This document shows positions 1 to 6,550 of a stretch of DNA of 6,996 nt, piece after piece. The notes below the pieces were generated by a model. It did not search any database, was not told the origin of the DNA, and saw only the letters and a program-made list of their open reading frames with translations. The position numbers and the translations under genes were made by a program. The stretch lies in contig JAFQOC010000091.1 of NCBI GenBank assembly GCA_017420845.1, positions 1-6,996 of the forward strand, read 5' to 3'. Source of the DNA: Clostridia bacterium. Its GTDB lineage: Bacteria; Bacillota; Clostridia; Oscillospirales; CAG-272. Every line of letters begins with the position of its first letter. The first letter of the stretch is position 1.

Positions 1-954
1 GTTGCCCGTGGTGGGCCAGTCGTTGTTACAGGGATACCAGCCTGCGTCGATCCACCAGATGTCGGGCTTGAGACCCTTCTCCAGATAGGTGTCGATGGCG
101 GAGAGCTGATTCTCCTCGGTGACGCCGCAGAACTCGGGGAGGCCGTCGATCATCCAGGTGTGGAGCACCAGCTTGGGGTCCAGAGGGTGGCCGTCCTCCC
201 GGGGAAGGATGTGGTCCATGTAGAAGGAGCGCCAGAGGTTGCGGCCCTTATCGTCCAGAGACAGGCCTGCGGGAAGATCCTCACCACCGTCAAAGACCTG
301 AAGGGTCAGACGGGGGGTACGGACGGTCTCACCGGGCAACAGATAGGAGCGGAAGGTGGCCTGTCCTGCAGTGAGACGCACCACCTCATGGTCGCCTACG
401 GTCTCGGCCCTGGCGGTGAGATTCCACGTACCCGACCAGCCCACGGCGATATTGATGCCGTTCTCACGGCCCAACAGTCTCATATAAGGGAATGCACCGT
501 TACAGGGGGTACCGTCGCCGCAGGGCTGCTTGACAATACCCTCCTCGGTGACGGGATCGGTCCACCACTCGTAGCCGTCGGGGGTGCAGGTGTCGCCGTT
601 ACCGTGGTACAGGGTGGGAGCGGCGCAGGGGACGGTCATGTCCAGCTTCCAGTCCGAAATGATGGGGGAGTTCTCTTGACCGTCGTTGGTGATATACATG
701 ACCCATTCTACCACGGGATAGTCACGAAACTCGGTGCATTCGGCGCGGAGGGTCAGACCCTCGGGGGTGGAGGCGGTGATGACTGTCTCGTAGATGCAGG
801 AGTCGATGCGACGGCGGACGGCTTTGGGCCCCCAGACAGAGGGGAAGCCGTAGTAGGTTTTACCGCCTATGGTATAGGTCACAGGAATGGCCTCGGGAGT
901 GGTATAGGGATGGATATTGGGAATCAAGGCGATGTCTTTACGGGTCGATTTCAT
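1..954 (-). CDS. GH36-type alpha-galactosidase, N-terminal part (runs off left edge)
   Basis: Reading the minus strand from the ATG at 954-952 gives 318 uninterrupted codons to the window edge, so the C-terminal part is missing. Residues about 1-250 look like the N-terminal beta-sandwich of GH36 enzymes. They are rich in aromatic and acidic residues and include a GWSGTW stretch (172-177), similar to the GWPGQW seen in clostridial melibiases. The catalytic TIM barrel begins near 262 (LVLHTWMIDG) and reaches the strand WWIDAGWYP (300-308), equivalent to the DDGWF region of GH36. The catalytic acids lie beyond the edge. No signal peptide is visible, so a cytoplasmic enzyme hydrolysing imported alpha-galactosides is likely. 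An AAAAGGA (967-973) sits 12 nt before the ATG, slightly far but plausible, and a strong promoter lies just upstream. Family assignment is good; exact substrate (galactose, or N-acetylgalactosamine) is open. Confidence 0.85.
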   Translation of the reverse strand, partial: MKSTRKDIALIPNIHPYTTPEAIPVTYTIGGKTYYGFPSVWGPKAVRRRIDSCIYETVITASTPEGLTLRAECTEFRDYPVVEWVMYITNDGQENSPIISDWKLDMTVPCAAPTLYHGNGDTCTPDGYEWWTDPVTEEGIVKQPCGDGTPCNGAFPYMRLLGRENGINIAVGWSGTWNLTARAETVGDHEVVRLTAGQATFRSYLLPGETVRTPRLTLQVFDGGEDLPAGLSLDDKGRNLWRSFYMDHILPREDGHPLDPKLVLHTWMIDGLPEFCGVTEENQLSAIDTYLEKGLKPDIWWIDAGWYPCNNDWPTTGN

Positions 955-1004
955 GGAGCGGTACCGTCCTTTTGCTCAATTTCCCCGTGGAGGGGTACGG
1001 GTAC

Positions 1005-1033
1005 AGTATACCATAAATCCCACTGAATTGCAA
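1005..1033 (-). promoter_or_regulatory. Promoter of the GH36 gene
   Basis: On the minus strand a TTGCAA -35 box (1033-1028) and a TATACT -10 box (1010-1005) are separated by exactly 17 nt. A TG one base before the -10 makes it an extended -10. Transcription should begin near 998, about 44 nt before the ATG at 954. A-rich DNA lies upstream of the -35. Seen directly in sequence; activity is inferred. Confidence 0.75.
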
Positions 1034-1043
1034 CGGTTTTTGC

Positions 1044-1097
1044 GCGAAAAAAACAATTTTCCCCCAAAAAGAAAGGCGTACAAGGGCGAAAAAAACA
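1044..1097. repeat. Two A-tract repeats, GCGAAAAAAACA
   Basis: The 12-base word GCGAAAAAAACA occurs at 1044-1055 and again at 1086-1097. The offset is 42 bp, close to four helical turns. Both copies lie between the two divergent promoters. Helically phased A-tracts bend DNA, so this may be an architectural element or a pair of protein sites. It could also be chance in an A-rich spacer. Confidence 0.4.
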
Positions 1098-1160
1098 GCT
1101 TGCGCGGAAGACTTCATATTCGGTTCACAATGTGTGTCAAAAAGAGTCACAATTCAGGGG

Positions 1161-1189
1161 TTTACAAAATATCTTTTTGGTGGTATAAT
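1161..1189 (+). promoter_or_regulatory. Promoter of the YwaF-family gene
   Basis: TTTACA (1161-1166) and a perfect TATAAT (1184-1189) are separated by 17 nt, with TGG directly before the -10 (extended -10). The expected start is near 1196, giving a leader of about 54 nt that contains the terminator-like hairpin at 1202-1232. Two TCACAAT words lie just upstream (1125-1131 and 1147-1153). Confidence 0.85.
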
Positions 1190-1201
1190 GAGAGTGTCGA
1201 A

Positions 1202-1232
1202 ACCCGCGCCATTTCCTGCGGGTCATTTTTTT
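1202..1232 (+). terminator. Terminator-like hairpin in the YwaF gene leader (possible attenuator)
   Basis: ACCCGC (1202-1207) pairs with GCGGGT (1218-1223) across a 10-nt loop. Two bases later there is a run of seven T (1226-1232), and the GGAG ribosome site starts at 1239. This has the form of a short intrinsic terminator placed between the promoter and the gene. No alternative antiterminator helix or leader peptide is evident, so regulation by attenuation is inference. It may only lower basal expression or protect the RNA 5' end. Confidence 0.5.
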
Positions 1233-1249
1233 GGAAATGGAGATATGTG

Positions 1250-2023
1250 ATGTCGGATAATCCTTTGATGTGGGGCACTCCCTTTCAGACCGTTCATCTG
1301 ATCACCCTTGCCATCGCCGCGGCCATCATTGTGGGCGTGTATTTCCTGTTGAAGTATCTGCCCGAGCGGGTGCGGTACTACACCATCCTGGTTTTGTCCT
1401 TTTCGGGCATTGTGGCCATCATCTACAATCTGGCGGCGTGGGGATCTCCTCTGGAGTACCTGCCCTTCCATATGTGCTCCATTCTGGCCCTCATGCTGCC
1501 CATCGCGGTCATCACCAGGAACAAGTACGTGGGCAACCTCCTGCTGGTATGGTGCCTCGGCTCCATCCTCGCCCTGATCTTCTCCGACGCCCAGGCGGGC
1601 TACGAGATTCCCTCGGCGGCTTTCTTCATTTATTATATCCCCCACGTCTTTGAGTTCGCTGTGACGGTTTACCTCTTCGTCTTCGGCTACATCAAGAAGG
1701 ACTACAGGTGCATCCCCGTGACCGTGGGGCTTACCGTGGCCATCTACACCGTGGTGCACTTCATCAATCTGGCTCTGAACCACTACTGCGCCGTCAACAA
1801 CATCGTGGACTGGGCGGGGGAGGTTCTTACCTTTAATTATATGTTTTCCATGGAGCCCACTACCTCCATCTTCTTCCTGTTCTGGAACATCATCCCCCAT
1901 CCCTACTGGTATATGTACGTGGCGGTGGTGATCCTTGTGGTGTATCTGGTGGTGCTGTATCTGCCTCAGATCGTGAAGGCGGTCAAGGAAAAGAAGAAAG
2001 GCAAGACGGCCTCCGATAACTGA
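1250..2023 (+). CDS. YwaF/TIGR02206-like seven-helix integral membrane protein
   Basis: A 257-residue protein starting at ATG 1250, chosen because GGAG at 1239-1242 lies 7 nt upstream and the ATG at 1244 is followed at once by a stop. The frame is open further upstream, but only through non-coding promoter DNA. Seven hydrophobic helices are visible at roughly 13-36, 42-62, 70-88, 93-111, 122-147, 154-176 and 219-241, with a lysine-rich cytoplasmic-type tail (243-252). Motifs resembling the YwaF family are YLPFHMCSI (70-78), the short segment around N91 and Y93, IYYIPH (127-132) and FNYMFSMEP (195-203), followed by NIIPHPYWYMY (213-223). There is no signal peptide beyond the first helix. The family occurs in Bacillus and clostridia and has no established biochemical function. 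The gene appears monocistronic: it has its own promoter and a strong terminator, and it is divergent from the GH36 gene. Family call fairly sure; function unknown. Confidence 0.85.
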   Translation: MSDNPLMWGTPFQTVHLITLAIAAAIIVGVYFLLKYLPERVRYYTILVLSFSGIVAIIYNLAAWGSPLEYLPFHMCSILALMLPIAVITRNKYVGNLLLVWCLGSILALIFSDAQAGYEIPSAAFFIYYIPHVFEFAVTVYLFVFGYIKKDYRCIPVTVGLTVAIYTVVHFINLALNHYCAVNNIVDWAGEVLTFNYMFSMEPTTSIFFLFWNIIPHPYWYMYVAVVILVVYLVVLYLPQIVKAVKEKKKGKTASDN

Positions 2024-2079
2024 TCCGATACACGTAAAAAATCCGATCGCACCGGCCTCGGGTGCTAAAGGACAGCATG

Positions 2080-2127
2080 ACAGGAATACGGCATATTTCT
2101 TTTGAAATATGCCGTATTCCTGTTTTT
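2080..2127 (+). terminator. Strong intrinsic terminator after the YwaF-family gene
   Basis: A perfect 20-bp stem (2080-2099 with 2104-2123) closes a TTTT loop and runs into five T (2123-2127). It sits 57 nt after the plus-strand stop. The minus-strand gene ends at 2156, so the hairpin separates two convergent genes. Read on the minus strand it is not followed by a T tract, so it mainly serves the plus-strand gene, although such a long stem may also mark the 3' end of the opposing transcript. Confidence 0.9.
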
Positions 2128-2155
2128 GTATCCTATTTCAAGTGTTCTTAGTTTT

Positions 2156-5100
2156 TTACATCTGCGCCTTTGCGGCAGACAGCATGAGCTTGATTCTGTT
2201 TAATTGATTTACCTCGCTGGCTCCGGGATCGTAGTCTACAGCAACGATATTTGCTCGGGGATAGGCTTCACGGAGCTTTTTGATCACACCCTTGCCCACC
2301 ACGTGATTGGGCAGACACGCAAAGGGCTGAATACACACGATATTCGGTGTGCCATGGGTGATCAGCTCCACCATCTCGCCCGTGAGGAACCATCCCTCAC
2401 CGTACTGATTTCCAAGGGACAGAAAGGGCTTTGTCATTTCGGCAATTTCCTCGATGGGAGCGGGAACGTCAAACCTCTTGCTTTTTTTCAGAGCATCCAT
2501 GGCAGGACCCCGAAGCTTTTTGATGATCGTCAAAACCGCGTCGGAGGCAACGACGCTCTTTCTGGACCGACCGTAGTATTTCCGCTTGTAGCGGGCGTTG
2601 AGCATACAGTAATTGATAAAGTCGATCAGATCGGGAACGACAGCCTCGGCCCCCTCCCGTTCCAGGAGATCTACAAGGTGATTGTTGGCCAGCGGCATAT
2701 ATTTGACGAGTATCTCACCGACGACTCCGACGCGAGGCTTTTTCACCTCCTCGTTGATGGGAAGGGTATCAAAGCTCTGAACGATGATGTTGCACATTTT
2801 GCGGAAGCTTGTTTGGTTCTTCCTATCGGTCAAGGACGAAATACAGCGCTGAATCAGCGCGTCCCTCAGCTCGTTTGCGGAGCCCTCGGTCAGCTCGTAG
2901 GGTCTGACACGGTACAGGCAACGCATGATGAGATCTCCGTACAGGAGGGCGTACACGGCATCCTTGATGAGCGCGGCCGTCGGCTTGAAGCCTTGGTTCT
3001 TTTCAAGCCCGCCCATGCTGAGCGAGATCACGGGAATATGTGAATATCCTGCCTTATCCAACGCGCGTCGGATGAAGCCGATGTAATTGGATGCACGGCA
3101 GCAACCGCCCGTTTGGGTCATGAAGATGGCCAGCTTATCGGTATTGTACCGTCCCGAGGTGACGGCCTCCATAAACTGACCCACAACCGTGATGGACGGG
3201 AAGCAGGCGTCGTTGTTCACGTATTTCAGTCCCGTGTCAATGGCCTTGCGGTTATCGTTTTTCAGGACTTCCAGATTGTATTCGTGCTTGTGGAACACAG
3301 GCTCGAGAATATCAAAGTGGATCGGCAGCATTTGGGGCGCGAGAATGGTATAGTTTTCGTCCTTCATCCTCTGCGTGTATTCGGTACGGTGGTAAGCGGT
3401 TGGCTTTGGATCTGCCTGAATATGTTGCTTGCGGCGCATCCGTACGGCAGAGATCAGGCTGCGGATGCGGATACGCACCGCGCCCAGATTGTTCACCTCG
3501 TCGATCTTCAGCACCGTATAGAGCTTGTTACTGCCTTCCAGTATCTCGTTCACTTGATCGGTGGTCACCGCATCCAGGCCGCAACCGAAGGAGTTGAGCT
3601 GGATCAGCTCCAGATCGTCGCGGCATCGCACGAATTCAGCGGCGGCATACAGCCGGGAATGGTATACCCATTGATCCAGCACGCGCAAGGGCCTCTCGGG
3701 TGAGCAGTCAACGGGCAAGCTATCCTCGGTAAACACGGTGAAGCCGTAGGAGGCGATCAGCTCGGGAATACCGTGGTTGATCTCGGGATCAATATGGTAC
3801 GGGCGACCCGCGAGGACAATGCCGCTGCCACCGTTCATTTGCATGTCAGAAAGTAAGCGAGCTCCTTCTGCCTGAATGTCAGATTTTGCTTTCTGTTGCT
3901 CCTGCCATGCGGCATGAGCAGCGGTTCTGACCTCTTTTTCGGGGATGCTCCATTCCTCTTTGCAAATGGTTACCAAACGGTCGGCGGCGATCTTTTCGGT
4001 GGTGAAGGCCATAAACGGACGGACGAGGCGAACGTCACCGCGCGTAATGGCTTCTACGTTATTTTTTATGTTTTCCGCGTAGGAGACGACGATGGGGCAG
4101 TTGTACTGGTTCTGCGCCGTGGTGATTTCCTTGTGCTCGTAGTAGACGCAGGGGTGGAATACGGTTTTGATGCCTTGGGCGATCAGCCATTCCACGTGAC
4201 CGTGGGACAGCTTGGCGGGGTAGCACTCCGATTCGGACGGGATCGACTCCATACCCAACTCGTAGATCTTTCTGCTCGACCAGGGAGAGAGCACGACACG
4301 GAAGCCCAGCTCACGGAAGAAGGTCGCCCAGAACGGATAGTTTTCGTACAGATTCAGCACCCTCGGAATACCGATGACACCGCGAGGCGCTTCTTTTTCG
4401 TCAAGCGGCTCATAGTCAAAAATTCGCCTGCGCTTGTATTCCATCATATTCGGGGCCTTTTTTCGGCCAACCATGTTGCCGGTGCCTTTTTCACAGCGGT
4501 TGCCTGTGATATGGCTCTGCCCGTTTGAGAAACGGTTGACGGTCAGCATACAGTTATTGGAGCATCCGCCGCAGCGTCGGCTTGTTGCCGTATAGGTCAG
4601 CTCCGCTATTTCATCAAGAGAGAGCATCTCGGTGGGCTTACCGTGGTAATTCTGCTTTGCAATCAGAGCCGCACCAAACGCTCCCATAAGTCCCGCAATA
4701 TCGGGACAGGTGGCGTCAACTCCTGCGATCCTTTCGAAAGCGCGAAGAACGGCTTCATTATGGAAGGTGCCGCCCTGTACCACGATGTGCCGTCCGAGAT
4801 CCTTCGCGTCCGCCAGCTTGATGACCTTATACAGCGCGTTTTTGATCACCGAGTAGGCAAGGCCCGCCGAAATATCCGAAACGGATGCGCCCTCCTTTTG
4901 CGCCTGCTTGACGTTGGATTTCATAAAGACGGTGCAACGGGTGCCGAGATCAACGGGAGCCTTTGCGAACAGGGCTTCCTTTGCAAAGTCCTCGGCGGTA
5001 AAGCCGAGAGAATTGGCAAAGTTTTCAATGAAGGAGCCGCATCCCGAGGAGCAAGCCTCGTTGAGCAATATGGTATCCACCGCACCGCCCTTGAGCTTGA

Positions 5101-6379
5101 TGCATTTCATGTCCTGACCGCCGATGTCCAGTACGCAGTCGACGTTCTTGTCAAAAAAGGACGCCGCTGTCGTATGGGCAATGGTTTCCACCTCTCCCTC
5201 GTCCAGGGAAAAGGCGGATTTGAGAAGCGCCTCGCCATAGCCCGTGGAGCAGGAACGAACAATGTGAATACCGTCGTGCATTCTTTCCCTCAGCTTGCCG
5301 ATGGCTTCCTTGGCGGTCTTGATGGGATCGCCCTTATTATTGGCGTAAAAAGAAAACAGAAGCTGACCGTCCGTACCGATAAGCACCATTTTGGTGGTGG
5401 TAGAGCCTGCGTCGATACCGAGGAAGGCATTTCCGTTATATGTAGAAAGGTCGCCCTTGGGCAGTACTGCCGTCTCGTGACGCGCTTTGAATGCCGTGTA
5501 TTCCTCGTTTGTTGCAAACAAAGGCTCGAGGCGAGGCATTTCATAGGTGACCTTGACGCCCGCAGAGAGTCGTTCCATAAGCTCACCTGCGGAAACAGCA
5601 CATTCATTCTCGGCCTCAAGTGCCGCGCCCATTGCCGCAAACAGGTGAGAGTTTTCGGGATCGACGGTGGTTTTATCCGTCAGCTTCAGGGTGCGGATGA
5701 ACGCCTTTTTCAACTCGGGCATAAAGTGAAGCGGACCGCCAAGGAACGCCACGTTTCCGCGAATGGGCTTTCCGCAGGCGAGTCCCGAAATGGTCTGGTT
5801 GACCACCGCCTGAAAAATGGACGCGGCAAGGTCCTCGGTGGTCGCGCCCTCGTTGATGAGCGGCTGAATATCGGTCTTGGCAAACACACCGCAACGGGCG
5901 GCGATGGGATAGATTTCTTTGTAATGCGCGGCGGCTCTGTTCAGCCCCGCGGCATCGGTCTGCAAGAGAGCCGCCATCTGATCGATGAAGGAACCTGTTC
6001 CGCCCGCGCAAACACCGTTCATGCGCTCCTCCAGACCGCCCGTGAAATAGATGATCTTCGCATCCTCGCCGCCCAGCTCAATGGCGACGTCGGTCTGCGG
6101 CGCGGCCTTTTTGAGTGCCGTCGCGACCGCTACCACCTCTTGCACAAATTCAATGCCCAGGGCTTTGCCGAGATTGATCGAGCCCGAACCCGTTATTTTC
6201 ACTTTCAGGGCGCAGTCGTCAAGTCTTTCGATCGCCTCGCGCAAAAGAGAGGCAAGGGTTTCCTGGGTTTTCGCCATATGGCGTCTGTATTGTCCGTATA
6301 TGATATGATCCTCGGCATCCAGCACCACAAGCTTGACCGTTGTGGAGCCGATGTCGATACCTGCTCTGTATTCCATCAA
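2156..6379 (-). CDS. Giant 2-hydroxyacyl-CoA dehydratase activase-like protein (two BadF/BadG/BcrA/BcrD ATPase domains + DUF2229 + HgdB-like C-terminus)
   Basis: A 1407-residue protein, a usual length for this fused family; numbers count from the TTG at 6379. ASKHA ATPase domain 1 (about 5-255) shows GIDIGSTTVK (7-16), ELGGEDAK (101-108), CAGGTGSF (124-131), RCGVFAKTD (162-170) and FLGG (212-215). Domain 2 (about 318-575) repeats them: GIDAGSTTTK (321-330), DIGGQDMK (418-425), CSSGCGSF (443-450), RCTVF (481-485), VQGG (534-537). Cys124, 163, 443 and 482 match the [4Fe-4S] ligands of HgdC-type activases. A linker holds Cys603, 606, 610 and 629. A DUF2229 domain starts near 667 (IGIPRVLNLYENYPFW), followed by ESECYPAKLSHGH (716-728), NSFGCGLDA (929-937), NNDACFPS (1055-1062), TGGCCRASN (1090-1098) and QPFACLPNHVVGKG (1351-1364), reminiscent of the dehydratase/HgdB side. 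Activases use ATP to send an electron at very low potential to a partner Fe-S protein; here both roles may be on one chain. The true substrate is unknown and no dehydratase genes adjoin. Start: TTG 6379 is 8 nt from GGGAG (6388-6392); the ATG directly after it (6376) is 11 nt away and equally acceptable. Confidence 0.9.
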   Translation of the reverse strand: MMEYRAGIDIGSTTVKLVVLDAEDHIIYGQYRRHMAKTQETLASLLREAIERLDDCALKVKITGSGSINLGKALGIEFVQEVVAVATALKKAAPQTDVAIELGGEDAKIIYFTGGLEERMNGVCAGGTGSFIDQMAALLQTDAAGLNRAAAHYKEIYPIAARCGVFAKTDIQPLINEGATTEDLAASIFQAVVNQTISGLACGKPIRGNVAFLGGPLHFMPELKKAFIRTLKLTDKTTVDPENSHLFAAMGAALEAENECAVSAGELMERLSAGVKVTYEMPRLEPLFATNEEYTAFKARHETAVLPKGDLSTYNGNAFLGIDAGSTTTKMVLIGTDGQLLFSFYANNKGDPIKTAKEAIGKLRERMHDGIHIVRSCSTGYGEALLKSAFSLDEGEVETIAHTTAASFFDKNVDCVLDIGGQDMKCIKLKGGAVDTILLNEACSSGCGSFIENFANSLGFTAEDFAKEALFAKAPVDLGTRCTVFMKSNVKQAQKEGASVSDISAGLAYSVIKNALYKVIKLADAKDLGRHIVVQGGTFHNEAVLRAFERIAGVDATCPDIAGLMGAFGAALIAKQNYHGKPTEMLSLDEIAELTYTATSRRCGGCSNNCMLTVNRFSNGQSHITGNRCEKGTGNMVGRKKAPNMMEYKRRRIFDYEPLDEKEAPRGVIGIPRVLNLYENYPFWATFFRELGFRVVLSPWSSRKIYELGMESIPSESECYPAKLSHGHVEWLIAQGIKTVFHPCVYYEHKEITTAQNQYNCPIVVSYAENIKNNVEAITRGDVRLVRPFMAFTTEKIAADRLVTICKEEWSIPEKEVRTAAHAAWQEQQKAKSDIQAEGARLLSDMQMNGGSGIVLAGRPYHIDPEINHGIPELIASYGFTVFTEDSLPVDCSPERPLRVLDQWVYHSRLYAAAEFVRCRDDLELIQLNSFGCGLDAVTTDQVNEILEGSNKLYTVLKIDEVNNLGAVRIRIRSLISAVRMRRKQHIQADPKPTAYHRTEYTQRMKDENYTILAPQMLPIHFDILEPVFHKHEYNLEVLKNDNRKAIDTGLKYVNNDACFPSITVVGQFMEAVTSGRYNTDKLAIFMTQTGGCCRASNYIGFIRRALDKAGYSHIPVISLSMGGLEKNQGFKPTAALIKDAVYALLYGDLIMRCLYRVRPYELTEGSANELRDALIQRCISSLTDRKNQTSFRKMCNIIVQSFDTLPINEEVKKPRVGVVGEILVKYMPLANNHLVDLLEREGAEAVVPDLIDFINYCMLNARYKRKYYGRSRKSVVASDAVLTIIKKLRGPAMDALKKSKRFDVPAPIEEIAEMTKPFLSLGNQYGEGWFLTGEMVELITHGTPNIVCIQPFACLPNHVVGKGVIKKLREAYPRANIVAVDYDPGASEVNQLNRIKLMLSAAKAQM

Positions 6380-6387
6380 AATGGTTT

Positions 6388-6392
6388 CTCCC
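6388..6392 (-). promoter_or_regulatory. Ribosome binding site GGGAG of the activase-like gene
   Basis: Minus-strand AGGGAGAAA lies just before adjacent TTG and ATG codons. Spacing from GGGAG is 8 nt to the TTG (6379) and 11 nt to the ATG (6376). Spacing favours TTG and codon preference favours ATG; the proteins differ by one residue. Confidence 0.7.
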
Positions 6393-6416
6393 TATAGGCT
6401 GTATATCGTTACTGCA

Positions 6417-6445
6417 ATTATATCATTTTTTGTCGATTCTTGCAA
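6417..6445 (-). promoter_or_regulatory. Promoter of the activase-like gene
   Basis: On the minus strand TTGCAA (6445-6440) and a perfect TATAAT (6422-6417) are spaced by 17 nt. A TGA precedes the -10, making it an extended -10. Directly upstream of the -35 (about 6446-6465) is a nearly pure A/T stretch that could act as an UP element. Transcription should begin near 6410, leaving a leader of about 30 nt. This promoter separates the gene from plsY, so the two need not be co-transcribed. Confidence 0.85.
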
Positions 6446-6492
6446 GAAAAAAATGTAAAAACTTCTCTTCGGGAAAGTAAACAAATATATAC

Positions 6493-6517
6493 ACAAGTGC
6501 CACCGTGCGTTACTTGT
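6493..6517. repeat. Short inverted repeat downstream of plsY
   Basis: ACAAGT (6493-6498) and ACTTGT (6512-6517) form a 6-bp stem with a 13-nt loop. Imperfect outer TATAC/GTATA arms lie further out. On the minus strand, 34 nt after the plsY stop, it is followed by T-rich but interrupted sequence. It may be a weak terminator or only a 3' structure; no convincing terminator for plsY is visible in 6380-6550. Confidence 0.3.
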
Positions 6518-6550
6518 ACATGGGTATATTCCGCGCGGCTCTGCCTCGGA

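Noticed and set aside
160..1026. 288-codon plus-strand frame over the GH36 gene
   Set aside because: The minus-strand reading gives a recognisable GH36 protein throughout. The plus frame is a Gly/Val-rich shadow that runs into the promoter region.
938..1150. 70-codon minus-strand frame upstream of the GH36 gene
   Set aside because: It crosses the GH36 promoter and overlaps the GH36 start in another frame; its sequence has no domain-like character.
917..1249. Upstream extension of the YwaF-family frame to 917
   Set aside because: It would span both divergent promoters and the leader hairpin, lacks family similarity, and the ATG at 1250 has a well-placed GGAG.
1223..1900. 225-codon minus-strand frame over the YwaF-family gene
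   Set aside because: A His/Gly/Asp-rich shadow of a hydrophobic membrane-protein gene.
2034..2065. Second terminator, on the minus strand, for the activase-like gene (GCACC/GGTGC hairpin followed by T6)
   Set aside because: The stem is only 5 bp and the T run begins about 10 nt after it, too far for an intrinsic terminator.
4643..6397. 584-codon open frame on the plus strand opposite the activase-like gene
   Set aside because: It lies antisense to clearly conserved ATPase domains, has no recognisable motif, and is explained by the codon bias of the real gene.
6446..6475. Terminator for plsY in the A/T-rich stretch
   Set aside because: The possible stem is about 5 bp with mismatches. The sequence is better explained as an UP-like element for the activase promoter.
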